From Curvibacter cyanobacteriorum (lineage in GTDB: Bacteria; Pseudomonadota; Gammaproteobacteria; Burkholderiales; Burkholderiaceae_C), in assembly GCF_028649475.1 (NCBI RefSeq), contig NZ_JAQSIP010000002.1:310001-374000 (forward strand): a stretch of DNA of 64,000 nucleotides, in the 5' to 3' direction. Shown piece by piece: positions 1 to 9,282 of this stretch (the first letter of the stretch is position 1; each line of letters starts with the position of its first letter). The notes under the pieces are model-generated. The model did no database searches, had not been told where the DNA came from, and saw nothing but the letters and a program-made list of their open reading frames with translations. A program made the position numbers and the translations under genes.

Positions 1-54
1 CAATAGTCCGCTCCCATCTTTGTCCTCCGCACCCGCTCAAGGGAGGGCCCACGC

Positions 55-423
55 ATGAGCCACCATCCCACCGGCACCGAGGCCCGCGTCTGCGAGTTGA
101 TCGCCCAACGACAGGCCCTGGGGATCGCCAAGTACGGCCAGACCGTGGCTGAAAACCCCCTGTCCTTGCGCGATTGGCTGCAGCACCAACTCGAGGAACT
201 GCTCGACGCCGCCGTCTACGCCCAGCGAGCGATTGAGCAGCTGGATCAGATGGACAGCGAGCGCAACGACGCGGCCCTAGCCAAGGCTCGCGCAATGGTC
301 CGCAACGCCATCACCCTGCGCACCAAGGTGCTGACCGGGACGATCAGCCCGCAATCCATGAAGGAAAGCATCGCCCGCCAAGACCGGGAGTTGCAAGAGA
401 TCTTGAACAAGGAAGGAGCCTGA
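55..423 (+). CDS. Phage accessory protein, possible MazG-like NTP pyrophosphohydrolase fold
   Basis: A 122-residue, largely helical protein. Residues 26-55 carry a KYG element, an NP-containing loop, a Trp, and then an acidic helix reading EELLDAAVY. This order recalls the all-alpha nucleotide pyrophosphohydrolase-like proteins often found in phage early regions. A GGGAGGG ribosome site sits about 8 bases before the ATG. The next gene starts two bases after the stop, so the two are probably co-translated. The family link is from pattern resemblance only; a plain hypothetical phage protein is the fallback call. Confidence 0.6.
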   Translation: MSHHPTGTEARVCELIAQRQALGIAKYGQTVAENPLSLRDWLQHQLEELLDAAVYAQRAIEQLDQMDSERNDAALAKARAMVRNAITLRTKVLTGTISPQSMKESIARQDRELQEILNKEGA

Positions 424-424
424 C

Positions 425-940
425 ATGGCCAAGCCCAAGCGACCGGCTGCGCGCACGCGCACCTACACCCTCTTGCATGAGATATCGGCCAGCCGGACCG
501 AGACCCTCCCCAAGCACTGGCAGGACACCCAGTTGTCCAGCATGTGGGACGGCTTGGCTCAGCTCAAGCAGAGCGCCGCCACCACCGACGACTGGCGTGT
601 CTGCAGTGATGCCGTGAATCTGATGGAGACCTTCATCACCGAAGGCCCTTGGCTTGACTGTGACGGCGCCCAAGTCGAGATCCAGGACGAGCGCGGCTTG
701 CTCAAGGATGCGGTGACGATCATGGCTGTCGCAGGCAAGCGCAGCAGGACCGGCCAACCCCTCTACCTGGATGAGGCTGAGGCCGCAATCGTTGCTGGCC
801 TGCTGGAGGACTATGCCGCCCTGATCGGCGTCCTGCCTCAGCGCACCATGATCCGCTGCCACCGCCTGACCGAGGCACGTCTGCACGAGATCCTGGCCGG
901 CAAGCGCAAGCCTCATGACGTCGAAATCGTGACGGTATGA
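425..940 (+). CDS. Conserved phage hypothetical protein
   Basis: A 171-residue soluble protein with no signal peptide or membrane segment and no motif I can assign. The ATG follows an AAGGAGCC ribosome site that overlaps the end of the upstream gene. Its last codons overlap the start of the next gene (ATGA type overlap at 937-940), which puts it in the same transcript as the small genes on both sides. The basic C-terminal segment (about residues 150-165, with AGKRKPHD) could touch nucleic acid, but this is only a guess. Confidence 0.6.
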   Translation: MAKPKRPAARTRTYTLLHEISASRTETLPKHWQDTQLSSMWDGLAQLKQSAATTDDWRVCSDAVNLMETFITEGPWLDCDGAQVEIQDERGLLKDAVTIMAVAGKRSRTGQPLYLDEAEAAIVAGLLEDYAALIGVLPQRTMIRCHRLTEARLHEILAGKRKPHDVEIVTV

Positions 941-1134
941 CCTACGGCTGCTACAACCGCGCTCCATTGGGCCAGCTCGTGATCCCTGCCCAGGACGGCC
1001 ACTTCACGGACGGCTTCACCCGCTATCCGAAGCTCAAACCCATCCATTTCCGCATGGAGAAGGACTGTGTCTACACCACAAGCGAGCTCGGCAAGGCCGA
1101 CAAGAAGTGCGAGGGCTGCAGATGGCGCAAGTGA
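937..1134 (+). CDS. Small cysteine-containing phage protein
   Basis: A 65-residue protein whose start overlaps the stop of the previous gene by four bases, implying translational coupling. Its C-terminus carries KKCEGCRWRK, a CxxC pair in a basic context, with another Cys near residue 45. This would suit a small zinc-binding or nucleic-acid-binding protein. No function is recognised. Its 3' end overlaps the start of the next gene by 13 bases. Confidence 0.55.
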   Translation: MTYGCYNRAPLGQLVIPAQDGHFTDGFTRYPKLKPIHFRMEKDCVYTTSELGKADKKCEGCRWRK

Positions 1135-1394
1135 CCTGCCCCGACTGCACCGCCGCAGCCAAGAAGCCCTACTGGGGCGCCTACAGCGCGTTCTGCAGGG
1201 GCTGCGAGGTTCGTGCCCTGGCAAGCGGTCAAGACTTCTGGAGGTCCGTGGCAGCCCGGGAGAAAACACCCGGCTACCTGGCGGCCCTGGCCACGATCTT
1301 CGGCCCGGAAGAGAAGGCCCAGGCCGCAGGCCATGAACTGGTCAAGGCCGAATACCAGCGCCGCAAGCGGTTGATCCGCGAGAAGCAAACCTGA
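1122..1394 (+). CDS. Small zinc-ribbon-like phage protein
   Basis: Starting at the ATG at 1122 gives a 90-residue protein with a CPDC pair at residues 6-9 and a CRGC pair at about residues 28-31. This is the layout of a small zinc ribbon. The C-terminal half is charged and helical (EYQRRKRLIREK). An upstream ATG at 1107 is in frame but lies further inside the previous gene; 1122 places the first CxxC at the usual distance from the N-terminus. Function is unknown; a DNA- or protein-binding accessory factor is plausible. Confidence 0.55.
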   Translation: MAQVTCPDCTAAAKKPYWGAYSAFCRGCEVRALASGQDFWRSVAAREKTPGYLAALATIFGPEEKAQAAGHELVKAEYQRRKRLIREKQT

Positions 1395-1483
1395 GCTCAC
1401 AAAAGAGAAAGGCCACCCGGAGGCAGCCCTTCCCAGAAACGCACAACGAACCTGAGAACTCGATTGTATGACTGGGGAACCTC

Positions 1484-1981
1484 ATGACCAAGACCCAAAT
1501 GAAAACCACCGGCCAAATCGTCTACGACGCAATTGTCGACCTGCACAACCAAGAGCAGATCGTCACCCGCAAGGTGCTCTGCGAGGTCACCGGCCTCAAG
1601 ATGACCATCATCGATGACCACGTCAGCCGCCTGTGCGACGAGGAACGCATCCGCCGCGTTGAAAACGGGGTGTTTGTGCCCTCGGATGTCCCACCACCGG
1701 CCCGCTCAATCTCGGTGACCCAGATCGTCGGCGGCCTCACGCGCATCGAGATTGGCGACGAGTGCCTGGACCTGTGGCCCCGCGAAGCCCGCGCTCTGGC
1801 GTCTCTCCTGGCGGGATTCGCAAACCAGTTCGCCATGATCCAGGCCGGCAATGAGATTGGCCAGCTCGTGATGCAACAGCAAAACACCTTGAAAACCGTC
1901 CGCCGAGAGCTGGCAGCCGTCATGGCCAAGGTGGACCCGCCGCCGCAGCTGGATCTGCTTGCATCAACCCACCAAGACTGA
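1484..1981 (+). CDS. Phage DNA-binding protein, winged-helix-like
   Basis: A 165-residue protein. The first 60 residues look like a winged helix-turn-helix: a helix (GQIVYDAIVDL), a TRKVLCEVTGL segment that would be the first turn, IIDDHVSRL as recognition helix, and a wing ending RRVENGVF. The C-terminal part is helical (RRELAAVMAKV). The gene sits four bases before the next one. It may control late genes or serve replication; the sequence does not decide. The preceding 89 bases (1395-1483) hold no gene. Confidence 0.55.
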   Translation: MTKTQMKTTGQIVYDAIVDLHNQEQIVTRKVLCEVTGLKMTIIDDHVSRLCDEERIRRVENGVFVPSDVPPPARSISVTQIVGGLTRIEIGDECLDLWPREARALASLLAGFANQFAMIQAGNEIGQLVMQQQNTLKTVRRELAAVMAKVDPPPQLDLLASTHQD

Positions 1982-1984
1982 CGC

Positions 1985-2356
1985 ATGAATCACCCACACC
2001 CTGACATCTTCTACAACCTGCAGTACGCCGACAACTTCGCCGACGACATCGCGCACCGAATTGGTCTGGCGGAAGAGAAGCTGCAGGACTTGGCCAAACT
2101 CCGACCCCAATCCACTCCGGTCTACCCGGCTGAAGCAACGGTCGAGGCCACCGAGCAATGCTGGACTGTCCTGCAGGCCCACAAGACCCTCATGATGGAA
2201 ATCCTCCAGGCTGAGCTCGCCCAACACAAGGAGATCAAGCATCTGAAGCTGCTGCAGGAGAACCCGCCACCCTCCATTGAAGACCGCTACGGCTTCACGG
2301 TCCTAGAGGACAACGATGGGGAGTTCATCATCGACATAGCGCAAAGCCCAGACTAA
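1985..2356 (+). CDS. Phage hypothetical protein, helical
   Basis: A 123-residue, mostly helical protein with an acidic C-terminus (EDNDGEFIIDIAQ). No motif is recognised. It is the last gene before a clear intrinsic terminator at about 2375, so it closes the small-gene operon that precedes the packaging genes. Confidence 0.5.
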   Translation: MNHPHPDIFYNLQYADNFADDIAHRIGLAEEKLQDLAKLRPQSTPVYPAEATVEATEQCWTVLQAHKTLMMEILQAELAQHKEIKHLKLLQENPPPSIEDRYGFTVLEDNDGEFIIDIAQSPD

Positions 2357-2372
2357 GACCCCACCTGAAACA

Positions 2373-2396
2373 GACCCGCCCCGAGCGGGTTTTTTG
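2373..2396 (+). terminator. Intrinsic terminator after the early small-gene operon
   Basis: A short GC stem (CCCGC at 2375-2379 pairing with GCGGG at 2385-2389) is followed at once by six T residues. It separates the small-gene operon from the terminase genes. Confidence 0.7.
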
Positions 2397-2458
2397 TTAC
2401 GCAAACCTCCCCCCGGTAGGGTTCGCGCAAATAGGAGCGCCCCGGAATCATCGGGGCC

Positions 2459-3202
2459 ATGAATGACAAACCAGAACCCCAGGCAAACGCCAACCAGACC
2501 GCAGACGGCGCCGCCGCCACGGCCCGGCCGCCTGTTGACTGGGAGCGCATTGAGGCCGACTACCGAGCCGGGATCCTCTCGCTACGCGAGATCGCATCGT
2601 TGCATCCCGGCACCAACCATGTGGCTATCACCCGCAAGGCAAAAGCCCTGGGGTGGACAAAAGACCTCAACGCGAAGATTCGAGCCCGCGCCGAAGAGCT
2701 TGTAACAAAGCAGGCCGTAACGAAATCCGTAACAGGTGTTTCACCGGCGACAGAGCGGCAGATCATCGACGCAAACGCAAATCAGCTGGTCGAGGTCCGA
2801 GTGGCGCACCGCCGCGACATTTCTAAGGCCCGAACCATGGCCATGAAGCTGATGGATCGCCTGGAAGAGGTCTGCACCATCGAAAGCTCGAAGGTTCTGG
2901 ATCGACTAGACAAACTGATCAGCAAGTCCGGCGATGATGATTTCCGCGACGCTGCCGCCCAGATCAATGAGTCTCTGGCGAAGCTGACCGCGCTGCCTGG
3001 CCTGGTGAAGGTGCTCAAAGACCTCTCGGAAGCCCTGCGTACCCTGATCACCATGGAGCGCACCGCCTACGGCCTGGATGACCCAGAAGGCCCGCCGCCG
3101 GAATTGGCAGAGCAGGCCCGGGTGACGAGGCCCATGACCGACGCAGAGCGGGCCGTGCGCCTTCACGCACTGCTGGGCAAAAAGCGGGGCGAATCCGCAT
3201 GA
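2459..3202 (+). CDS. terS: Terminase small subunit
   Basis: A 247-residue protein directly before the terminase large subunit, with an ATGA-type overlap between the genes. Residues about 28-65 form a helix-turn-helix (LREIASLHPG then AITRKAKALGW), as in small terminase subunits that bind the packaging site. The middle is a long charged helix suited to ring oligomerisation, and the C-terminus is flexible. The assignment rests on position and fold. A TAGGAG element lies too far upstream to be a normal ribosome site, so the start is less certain than the frame. Confidence 0.8.
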   Translation: MNDKPEPQANANQTADGAAATARPPVDWERIEADYRAGILSLREIASLHPGTNHVAITRKAKALGWTKDLNAKIRARAEELVTKQAVTKSVTGVSPATERQIIDANANQLVEVRVAHRRDISKARTMAMKLMDRLEEVCTIESSKVLDRLDKLISKSGDDDFRDAAAQINESLAKLTALPGLVKVLKDLSEALRTLITMERTAYGLDDPEGPPPELAEQARVTRPMTDAERAVRLHALLGKKRGESA

Positions 3203-4770
3203 GCGCTCTGGTTGAATCTACGGGCGACCTGCTGGCCGAGATTCAGCAGATGACGGCCGAAGAAAAGGCCGAGTTGGATGCGCTGCTGATGGCGGGGGAT
3301 GCCCCCATCTGGCTGCCTCAGCCGGGGCCTCAGAGCGCCGCCTATGAGACAAAGGCGGACATCGTTTTTTACGGAGGGGCCGCCGGAGGTGGGAAAACGG
3401 ACCTACTTCTCGGACTTTGCCTAACAACCCAAGAGCACAGCATCATTTTTCGGCGCGAGTCAGTCCAGCTCACCGGCATCGAAGAGCGGATGATGAAGAT
3501 TCTTGGCACCCGCAAGGGCTACAACAGCCAAGATGGCTTGTGGCGTCTGCCAGGTGGCCGAATCATGGAGTTGGGCAGCGTGAAAGAGCCCGATGACTGG
3601 ATGAAGTACCAAGGCCGAGCGCACGACCTCAAAGCCTTCGATGAGATCTGTCACTTCACTGAGACCCAATTTCGGACCCTGATCGGTTGGCTGCGCACCG
3701 ACAAGCCAGATATCCGGCAGCGCGTGGTTTGCGCTGGCAACCCGCCGACCGACCCGCAGGGCGAATGGGTGAAGCGCTATTGGGCCGCCTGGCTCGATCC
3801 CCAGCACCCCAACCCAGCCAAACCGGGTGAACTGCGCTGGTACGTCACAGACGAAAAGGGCGAGGACATGGAGGTCCCCGACTCCGAGCCCGTCATGGTG
3901 AGCGGCGAACTGACCCGCCCTATGAGTCGGACGTTCATTCCGTCAAGCGTCTCTGACAACCTGTTCCTCTCGAGCACAGGCTACCGAGCCAAGTTGCAGG
4001 CCCTGCCTGAGCCGCTGCGCTCCCAAATGCTCCGCGGCGACTTCAATGCTGGTGCGACCGACCCGGCCTGGCAGCTGATCCCGACCGAATGGGTGAAGGC
4101 GGCCATGGCTCGCTGGCAGCCGCGTGTGGCCAAGGGACCGATGACTCGAATGGGCCTCGATCCTGCACGCGGAGGCCTGGATAAGACCAGCGCCGCGCGC
4201 AGGCACGGCCAATGGTTTGATGAGATCGTTGCCGCCCCTGGCATGGTGACCAAGGACGGCCCGACCGCTGCTGCATTTGCTGCGCCATTGGTGCGCGACG
4301 GCGCAGTGATCTGCATCGACGCGATCGGTATTGGCTCCAGCGCACTCGACTTTGTCAAAGGCCTGGGCCTGAACGTCTTCCCGGTCGTCAATTCCGAGGC
4401 CTCCAGCGGCATGGACATGGCCGGGACCCTGAAATTCCGCAACCTGCGCGCCGAAGCGTATTGGCGCCTGCGCGAAGCGCTGGATCCAACTAATCCAGAC
4501 CCGATCAGCCTGCCCAACGACCAAGAACTGCTCGGCGATCTGACCGCCGTTCGCTACAAGGTGGTCACCATGGGTCAGCACGCCGCCATCCAGGTGCGTA
4601 GCAAGGACGAGATCCGAGAGGCCCTGGGCCGAAGCCCGGACAAGGGCGACAGCGTGGTGCTCACGTTCGTTGACGCGATCCCTAAACCCCCACGGGACCC
4701 CAAGAAGCGCAGTTGGCGCGACCGCCTCTCCAGCCGAGCAGGTAACAAAGGATCGGCCCAGGCCGCATAA
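3199..4770 (+). CDS. terL: Terminase large subunit (packaging ATPase/nuclease)
   Basis: A 523-residue motor protein that translocates and cuts phage DNA. Walker A is GGAAGGGKT at residues 59-67. A Walker B-like KAFDEI follows, then a coupling motif region with VVCAGNPPT. The C-terminal half starts a nuclease-type domain at MGLDPARGG, where the Asp would bind metal, and a second acidic patch lies at VICIDAIG. The length is normal for the family. It overlaps the small subunit by four bases and ends three bases before the portal gene. Confidence 0.93.
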   Translation: MSALVESTGDLLAEIQQMTAEEKAELDALLMAGDAPIWLPQPGPQSAAYETKADIVFYGGAAGGGKTDLLLGLCLTTQEHSIIFRRESVQLTGIEERMMKILGTRKGYNSQDGLWRLPGGRIMELGSVKEPDDWMKYQGRAHDLKAFDEICHFTETQFRTLIGWLRTDKPDIRQRVVCAGNPPTDPQGEWVKRYWAAWLDPQHPNPAKPGELRWYVTDEKGEDMEVPDSEPVMVSGELTRPMSRTFIPSSVSDNLFLSSTGYRAKLQALPEPLRSQMLRGDFNAGATDPAWQLIPTEWVKAAMARWQPRVAKGPMTRMGLDPARGGLDKTSAARRHGQWFDEIVAAPGMVTKDGPTAAAFAAPLVRDGAVICIDAIGIGSSALDFVKGLGLNVFPVVNSEASSGMDMAGTLKFRNLRAEAYWRLREALDPTNPDPISLPNDQELLGDLTAVRYKVVTMGQHAAIQVRSKDEIREALGRSPDKGDSVVLTFVDAIPKPPRDPKKRSWRDRLSSRAGNKGSAQAA

Positions 4771-4773
4771 CCC

Positions 4774-6873
4774 ATGAGCACGACCGCACCCATCAAGAAC
4801 ACGCCCGACAACAAGGGCGCGACCGAGAACTGGCACCGCTACCTGTACGCCAAGTACCGCGGCCACCTTGAGTTCACCGCCACAGCCCGGATGCTCGAAG
4901 GCATGTACCTGGGGGGCGGCCGGCAGTGGACGGATGAAGACCGGGCGATCCTGGAAGAGCAGGGGCGGCCGGCCTACGAGTTCAACGAGCTCCAGCCCAG
5001 CATCAACAGCGCGATCGGCTACCAGATCCACAACCGGATGGACATCGCATTCAAGCCGCGTGGCGGCGAGGCGGACCAGGCCACGGCGTCCCTGTTGAGC
5101 AAAGTGGTGATGCAGATCGCCGACCAGAACGCTCTGCACTGGCACGAAACCACGGTTTTCAGCGACGGCCTGATCATGCGTCGGGGGTTTTTCGACATCC
5201 GGATCAATTTCGACGCGAACATCAAGGGCGAGCTGGAGATTTGCGCCCTGGACCCCATGGATGTGGTCCCAGACCCGGACGCCAAGACCTACGACCCGGA
5301 CGGCTGGAAGGACGTCACGATCACCCGCTGGCTCACTCTGGAAGAGATCGCCGAGCGCTGGGGGCAGGAGGCCGCGGACCGGGCCCGAGGCAGCGGTGAT
5401 GAATCGAGCGACTACGGCTATCAGGACGGCGAGAGCGAGCGCAACAAGTTCGGGCAGATCCGATTCCCTGGCCAATATGACGCTGTTGGCCAGCAAGACA
5501 ATGATCTCAAGCGCTATCGGGTGCTCGACCGTCAGAAGTTCGTCTACGAAAAGACCGACTGCCTGATCTGGCCTGATACCGGCGACATCTCCGTCATTGG
5601 CACCATGAGCGAGCAATCTGTGGCTGATGCCCTGGCCAAGGGCGCGATCAAAACGAAGCGGATGCGCAAGCGGGTGAAGTGGTGTGTCAGCACCTACTCG
5701 ACTGTGCTGTTTGACGACTACAGCCCCTACGAGCACTTCACTGTGGTGCCGTACTTCTGCTATTTCCGCCGCGGCGAGACTCGCTCCATGACTGATGCAG
5801 GCCTGGGCCCGCAGACGGCCCTGAACAAGGCGATCAGTCAGTACATCCATGTGATCAACAGCGCGGCAAACAGCGGCTGGATCGTTGAGGAGGAAAGCCT
5901 CACCAACATGGACACCGAGGACCTGGAGACGCGCGGGTCTAAGAGCGGGCTGGTTCTGGAGTTCAAGAAGAACGCCGCAAAGCCTACCAAGATCGAGGCC
6001 AACTCGGTGCCCACCGGCGTGGACAAGATGATCACGCACGCCGTGAACTTCCTCAAGGACGTCACGGTGCCCGATGCCATGCGCGGCACCCAGGGCCAGG
6101 AGGTCTCCGGTGTGGCTATTCAAACCAAGCAGTTCGCCAGCCAGCAGCAGCTGGCCATCCCCCTGGACAACCTGGCCTACACCCGCCAACTCCTTGCCAA
6201 GCGAATCATCAAGCTGGTCCAGCGCTACTACGACAGCTACCGAATCTTCCGCATCACCGAGACCGACCCACTCACGGGTAAGGAGCAGGTCAACACGCTG
6301 GAGATCAACAAGTTCGATCCGGCCACCGGCACCTACCTAAACGATGTGACCCTGGGCACCTATGACGTGGTGATCTCAGAGCAGCCGATGCAGGTCACCT
6401 TTGAGAACAGCCAATTCACCCAGGCGCTCGAGATGCGGGACAAGGGCATCCGCATCCCGGATGCAACCGTCCTGCGCTACTCCAACCTGGCCGACAAGCA
6501 CCAGATCATCGAGCAGATGGCGGGCCAAGAGCAGCCCTCTGACCCGACCCTGGAAGCCAAGGCGAAGCTCCTGGAAGCCCAGACGCGCAAGGCCGATGCC
6601 GAGGCAGTGGCCACCGCCGTCACGACCCAGTACAGCGCTCTGCAGGCGTCCCAGGTACTGGCATCCCTCCCGCAGACAGCGCCGCTGGCCGATGGCCTGC
6701 TGGGCTCGGCCGGGTATGTGGACCGCAATGGCGGCACGGCCGTTCCCCAGCCGCCTCTGGGTCAGCCCCATGCCGGCCTGCCGGAGCCAAACACCGACCC
6801 GCTGACGCCGCTCAGCCCTGCGCGAGGCCTGGATCAGGGGATTGAAACCCTGGAGGCCGATGGGGTTCGTTGA
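4774..6873 (+). CDS. Portal protein, P22 type
   Basis: A 699-residue protein immediately after the large terminase, in the classical portal position. Length and content fit the P22-like portal family: an N-terminal wing with ILEEQGRPAYEFNEL and INSAIGYQ, a long central part, and a C-terminal helical barrel region rich in Ala/Gln. It forms the dodecameric ring that passes DNA and anchors the tail. Large antisense reading frames over it are shadows of high-GC coding. Confidence 0.9.
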   Translation: MSTTAPIKNTPDNKGATENWHRYLYAKYRGHLEFTATARMLEGMYLGGGRQWTDEDRAILEEQGRPAYEFNELQPSINSAIGYQIHNRMDIAFKPRGGEADQATASLLSKVVMQIADQNALHWHETTVFSDGLIMRRGFFDIRINFDANIKGELEICALDPMDVVPDPDAKTYDPDGWKDVTITRWLTLEEIAERWGQEAADRARGSGDESSDYGYQDGESERNKFGQIRFPGQYDAVGQQDNDLKRYRVLDRQKFVYEKTDCLIWPDTGDISVIGTMSEQSVADALAKGAIKTKRMRKRVKWCVSTYSTVLFDDYSPYEHFTVVPYFCYFRRGETRSMTDAGLGPQTALNKAISQYIHVINSAANSGWIVEEESLTNMDTEDLETRGSKSGLVLEFKKNAAKPTKIEANSVPTGVDKMITHAVNFLKDVTVPDAMRGTQGQEVSGVAIQTKQFASQQQLAIPLDNLAYTRQLLAKRIIKLVQRYYDSYRIFRITETDPLTGKEQVNTLEINKFDPATGTYLNDVTLGTYDVVISEQPMQVTFENSQFTQALEMRDKGIRIPDATVLRYSNLADKHQIIEQMAGQEQPSDPTLEAKAKLLEAQTRKADAEAVATAVTTQYSALQASQVLASLPQTAPLADGLLGSAGYVDRNGGTAVPQPPLGQPHAGLPEPNTDPLTPLSPARGLDQGIETLEADGVR

Positions 6874-6894
6874 TTGCCACCACTGAGAACAACC

Positions 6895-7251
6895 ATGACA
6901 CAGCAAAGCACCAGCCAGATCGTGAGCGAGAAAGAACTCCTGATGGGGGAGATCAAAACCCCCTACAGACTGAACTTTGATCAAGCCCTCGGTCTGGCCG
7001 ATCAATTGCAGCGCAATCCAATCGAGGGTGCTGGCTCGACTCGTCATGTCCTGGGAAGCAAGCAGGCCCAGCAGGTATACGCCCGTCAATTGTTTGAGCA
7101 GGCTACGCGCCAGGACGCCTTCAGCGCACTTTTCCTGAAGCCAGCCAAGCCCCTGACCCGATTCCAGCGCCTGCAGCGCCGATTCCAGCACCGATTCCAC
7201 GACTTCCGCATGGCCCTGGCCTCCTGGATCGCTGGCACCCACCTCGAATGA
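6895..7251 (+). CDS. Small phage protein after portal
   Basis: A 118-residue helical protein if started at the ATG at 6895. A TTG at 6874 would add seven residues but has no better ribosome site. The C-terminal third is very basic and aromatic (RFQRLQRRFQHRFHDF), suggesting RNA, DNA or membrane contact. No family is recognised. Confidence 0.5.
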   Translation: MTQQSTSQIVSEKELLMGEIKTPYRLNFDQALGLADQLQRNPIEGAGSTRHVLGSKQAQQVYARQLFEQATRQDAFSALFLKPAKPLTRFQRLQRRFQHRFHDFRMALASWIAGTHLE

Positions 7252-7279
7252 CCTGATCACCACCACCAAGAAGGAAACC

Positions 7280-7576
7280 ATGACCACTGAAACCACTGAC
7301 CCCGGCATCCTGGCAATCGCACGAGTTGCCCACGAAGCAACCCAGGCCTACGCCCGCTCGGCAGGCGACTACGCCACCCAGCAGGCTTGGGAAGCCCTGG
7401 ACGCCAAGGACCAGAAGACCGCCGTGGCGCGCGTCTGCTTCTTCCTTGACAACCCCGCGGCCGAGCCCGGCTCGGTGCACAACGCCTTGGAACTGCAGGA
7501 CAGCACCCAGCGCGCCAAGGCGTTCATCTTCCATGGCGTGGTCCGGGCCATTGCCCGCGAGCAGGCCCGCACCTGA
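7280..7576 (+). CDS. Small phage protein with RyR-like repeat
   Basis: A 98-residue protein. IARVAHEATQAY at its N-terminus, a Trp-containing helix, and a VHNA element about 45 residues on match the pattern of the short RyR-repeat proteins common in phages, although the usual Trp-rich end is replaced by AKAFIFHGVVRAI. A good GAAGGAAACC ribosome site lies just before the ATG. The family link is by eye only and the molecular role is not known. Confidence 0.5.
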   Translation: MTTETTDPGILAIARVAHEATQAYARSAGDYATQQAWEALDAKDQKTAVARVCFFLDNPAAEPGSVHNALELQDSTQRAKAFIFHGVVRAIAREQART

Positions 7577-7603
7577 TCAACAAGCCTTACTCAAGGAACC
7601 CTT

Positions 7604-7969
7604 ATGACCACCCAAGATCAAGCCCTGGAGGCAGAGATCCAAGCCAAGGGCGCCAATGTGGCGCCGCGTGTGACGCCGGCTGATATTGAAGCCAACATCG
7701 TCAGCGAGCACTACTTCACCGCAACGGACGGCGTGGTGTCTGCAACCGGTAGTTTCCCCAACGGCTTCGGGCCCAGCCCGCTTGACCTCATCACCATCTG
7801 CGTGCTGGTGACGAAGAACGGCACCAAGCTGGTAGGGGCCAACGAGGGCCCGGTATCCCCCGAAAACTTCGACCCCGAACTGGGCCGTAAGTACGCCCGC
7901 CAGAAGGCGATTGACCAGCTCTGGCCGATGTTGGGCTACGAGCTGCGCACCAAGCTGGCCGCCCCCTGA
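7604..7969 (+). CDS. N4 gp49 / Sf6 gp66 family protein
   Basis: A 121-residue protein with the hallmark order of this phage family: RVTPADIEANIVSEHYF near residues 22-38, then ITICVLVTKNG, then SPENFDPELGRKYAR, and a final helix with IDQLWPMLGYELR. The family is widespread in podoviruses and lacks a settled function. An AAGGA ribosome site precedes the ATG, and the gene sits in the string of small accessory genes between portal and scaffold. Confidence 0.8.
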   Translation: MTTQDQALEAEIQAKGANVAPRVTPADIEANIVSEHYFTATDGVVSATGSFPNGFGPSPLDLITICVLVTKNGTKLVGANEGPVSPENFDPELGRKYARQKAIDQLWPMLGYELRTKLAAP

Positions 7970-8000
7970 CCCAATCCCCAACCATCCCAAGGAGATCCCC

Positions 8001-8210
8001 ATGGCAAAAGAACCCAAAGCCAGCATCAGCCTCGACCGCTGGCAGATCGAAGAAGACCTGCGCACCCTGACCCGGGCCGAAGAGATCAAGGCTGACAAGA
8101 AGCGCTACGCCGCTGCCGTGAAGTACGCCAGCGAGCGCATCAGCGACCTGCGCGACATCGTGGCCGACGCCGCCGAGGAAGCGTCTGAAGAGGGTAGCGA
8201 AAAGGACTGA
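8001..8210 (+). CDS. Small acidic helical phage protein
   Basis: A 69-residue protein beginning at the ATG at 8001, which follows an AAGGAG ribosome site. It is composed almost entirely of charged helix with a very acidic tail (AAEEASEEGSEKD). No family is recognised. Confidence 0.55.
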   Translation: MAKEPKASISLDRWQIEEDLRTLTRAEEIKADKKRYAAAVKYASERISDLRDIVADAAEEASEEGSEKD

Positions 8211-8261
8211 TCACCCTCGCGCCATCGCCTATCCATCCCCCACCACTGAGAGGAATCCAAC

Positions 8262-9266
8262 ATGCCCGGCTTTACCGAAGACACCATCGACACCAGCTCC
8301 AACTCCATCAACACCGGCGACGAAGATCGCGGCGACGTGCTCAACCCAGAACTGAGCAACGTCGACGCCCTCAAGAGCGTGGTTGAAGGCGCTCCCGCTG
8401 ACTTGGATGACGACACCGCCATCACGTCTGATGCCGATGGCGGCGCCAAGACCGCTCAGGAAGGCGAGGACGCCCAGGGCGAAGCCAAAGACACCGGCCC
8501 GCGCACCATCCCGAAAGCCCGTTTCAACGAGGTCAACGAGCAGCGCAAGCAGGCTCAGCGAGAAGCCGAGGAAGCCAAGGCCCGAGCCGAAGCTGCCGAG
8601 GCCGAGCTGCAAGCCCTGCGCTCCCAGCGTGCGACGCCCGCCCAGGCACCGGCCCCACAAGCGCCCGCACCAGCAGCCCCGGCTGCGCCAGAGTTCGACA
8701 TCAAGGCCCAGGAACGCGCCTACCTGGAGGCCACCATGGATGGGGATGTCGAAAAAGCCCTCGAGATCCGTGAGCGCATCAACACCCACATTCGTGAGAA
8801 CGCCGAGAGCACGGCCCGCGAACGTGTTGCTCGAGAGCTGACCGAGCGCCAAGCGGCTCAGGCCCTGCAGGAGGCCAGCGAGAAGGCGGTGCAGGCCTTC
8901 CCTTACCTCGAAACCCCCGAGGGCGAGGAAGCGCTCGAGCTGATCATGGCCAGCCGTGACGCCAAGATCGCCCGCGGCATCCCGGCTCACATCGCCTTGG
9001 CCGAGGCGGTCACCAAGATCGCGCCTCGCTTCGCCCCGGCGGAATCCACCCCCAGTAAGGACTCCACAAGCACCACCCAAGCGAAGGACACTCGCTCCGC
9101 AGCAGCAATTGCGCGGGGCCTGGCTGATTCGGCCAAGCAACCTCCCGCGCTGACTGGTGGTGTTGGTGATCGAGCGACGGCCGGCAAGGTCGACGTCGAG
9201 ACGATGACCGAATCCCAGTTCGAGAACCTGTCCGCAGCCGAGAAGAAACGTCTTCGCGGCGACTGA
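8262..9266 (+). CDS. Capsid scaffolding protein
   Basis: A 334-residue acidic protein directly upstream of the major capsid gene. Residues about 80-130 form a strong coiled coil (NEQRKQAQREAEEAKARA), followed by a Pro/Ala-rich linker and a second helical region. Low-complexity acidic N-terminus, coiled-coil core, basic C-terminus (SAAEKKRLRGD) and position fit a scaffold that templates procapsid assembly. The call rests on architecture and order. A GAGAGGAA ribosome site supports the start. Confidence 0.75.
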   Translation: MPGFTEDTIDTSSNSINTGDEDRGDVLNPELSNVDALKSVVEGAPADLDDDTAITSDADGGAKTAQEGEDAQGEAKDTGPRTIPKARFNEVNEQRKQAQREAEEAKARAEAAEAELQALRSQRATPAQAPAPQAPAPAAPAAPEFDIKAQERAYLEATMDGDVEKALEIRERINTHIRENAESTARERVARELTERQAAQALQEASEKAVQAFPYLETPEGEEALELIMASRDAKIARGIPAHIALAEAVTKIAPRFAPAESTPSKDSTSTTQAKDTRSAAAIARGLADSAKQPPALTGGVGDRATAGKVDVETMTESQFENLSAAEKKRLRGD

Positions 9267-9282
9267 TAGGGCGGGCTGCAAG

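Noticed and set aside
3943-6189. Very long minus-strand frame over terminase and portal genes
   Set aside because: It is antisense to two well-supported genes and has no ribosome site or family features; long antisense frames are common in GC-rich DNA.
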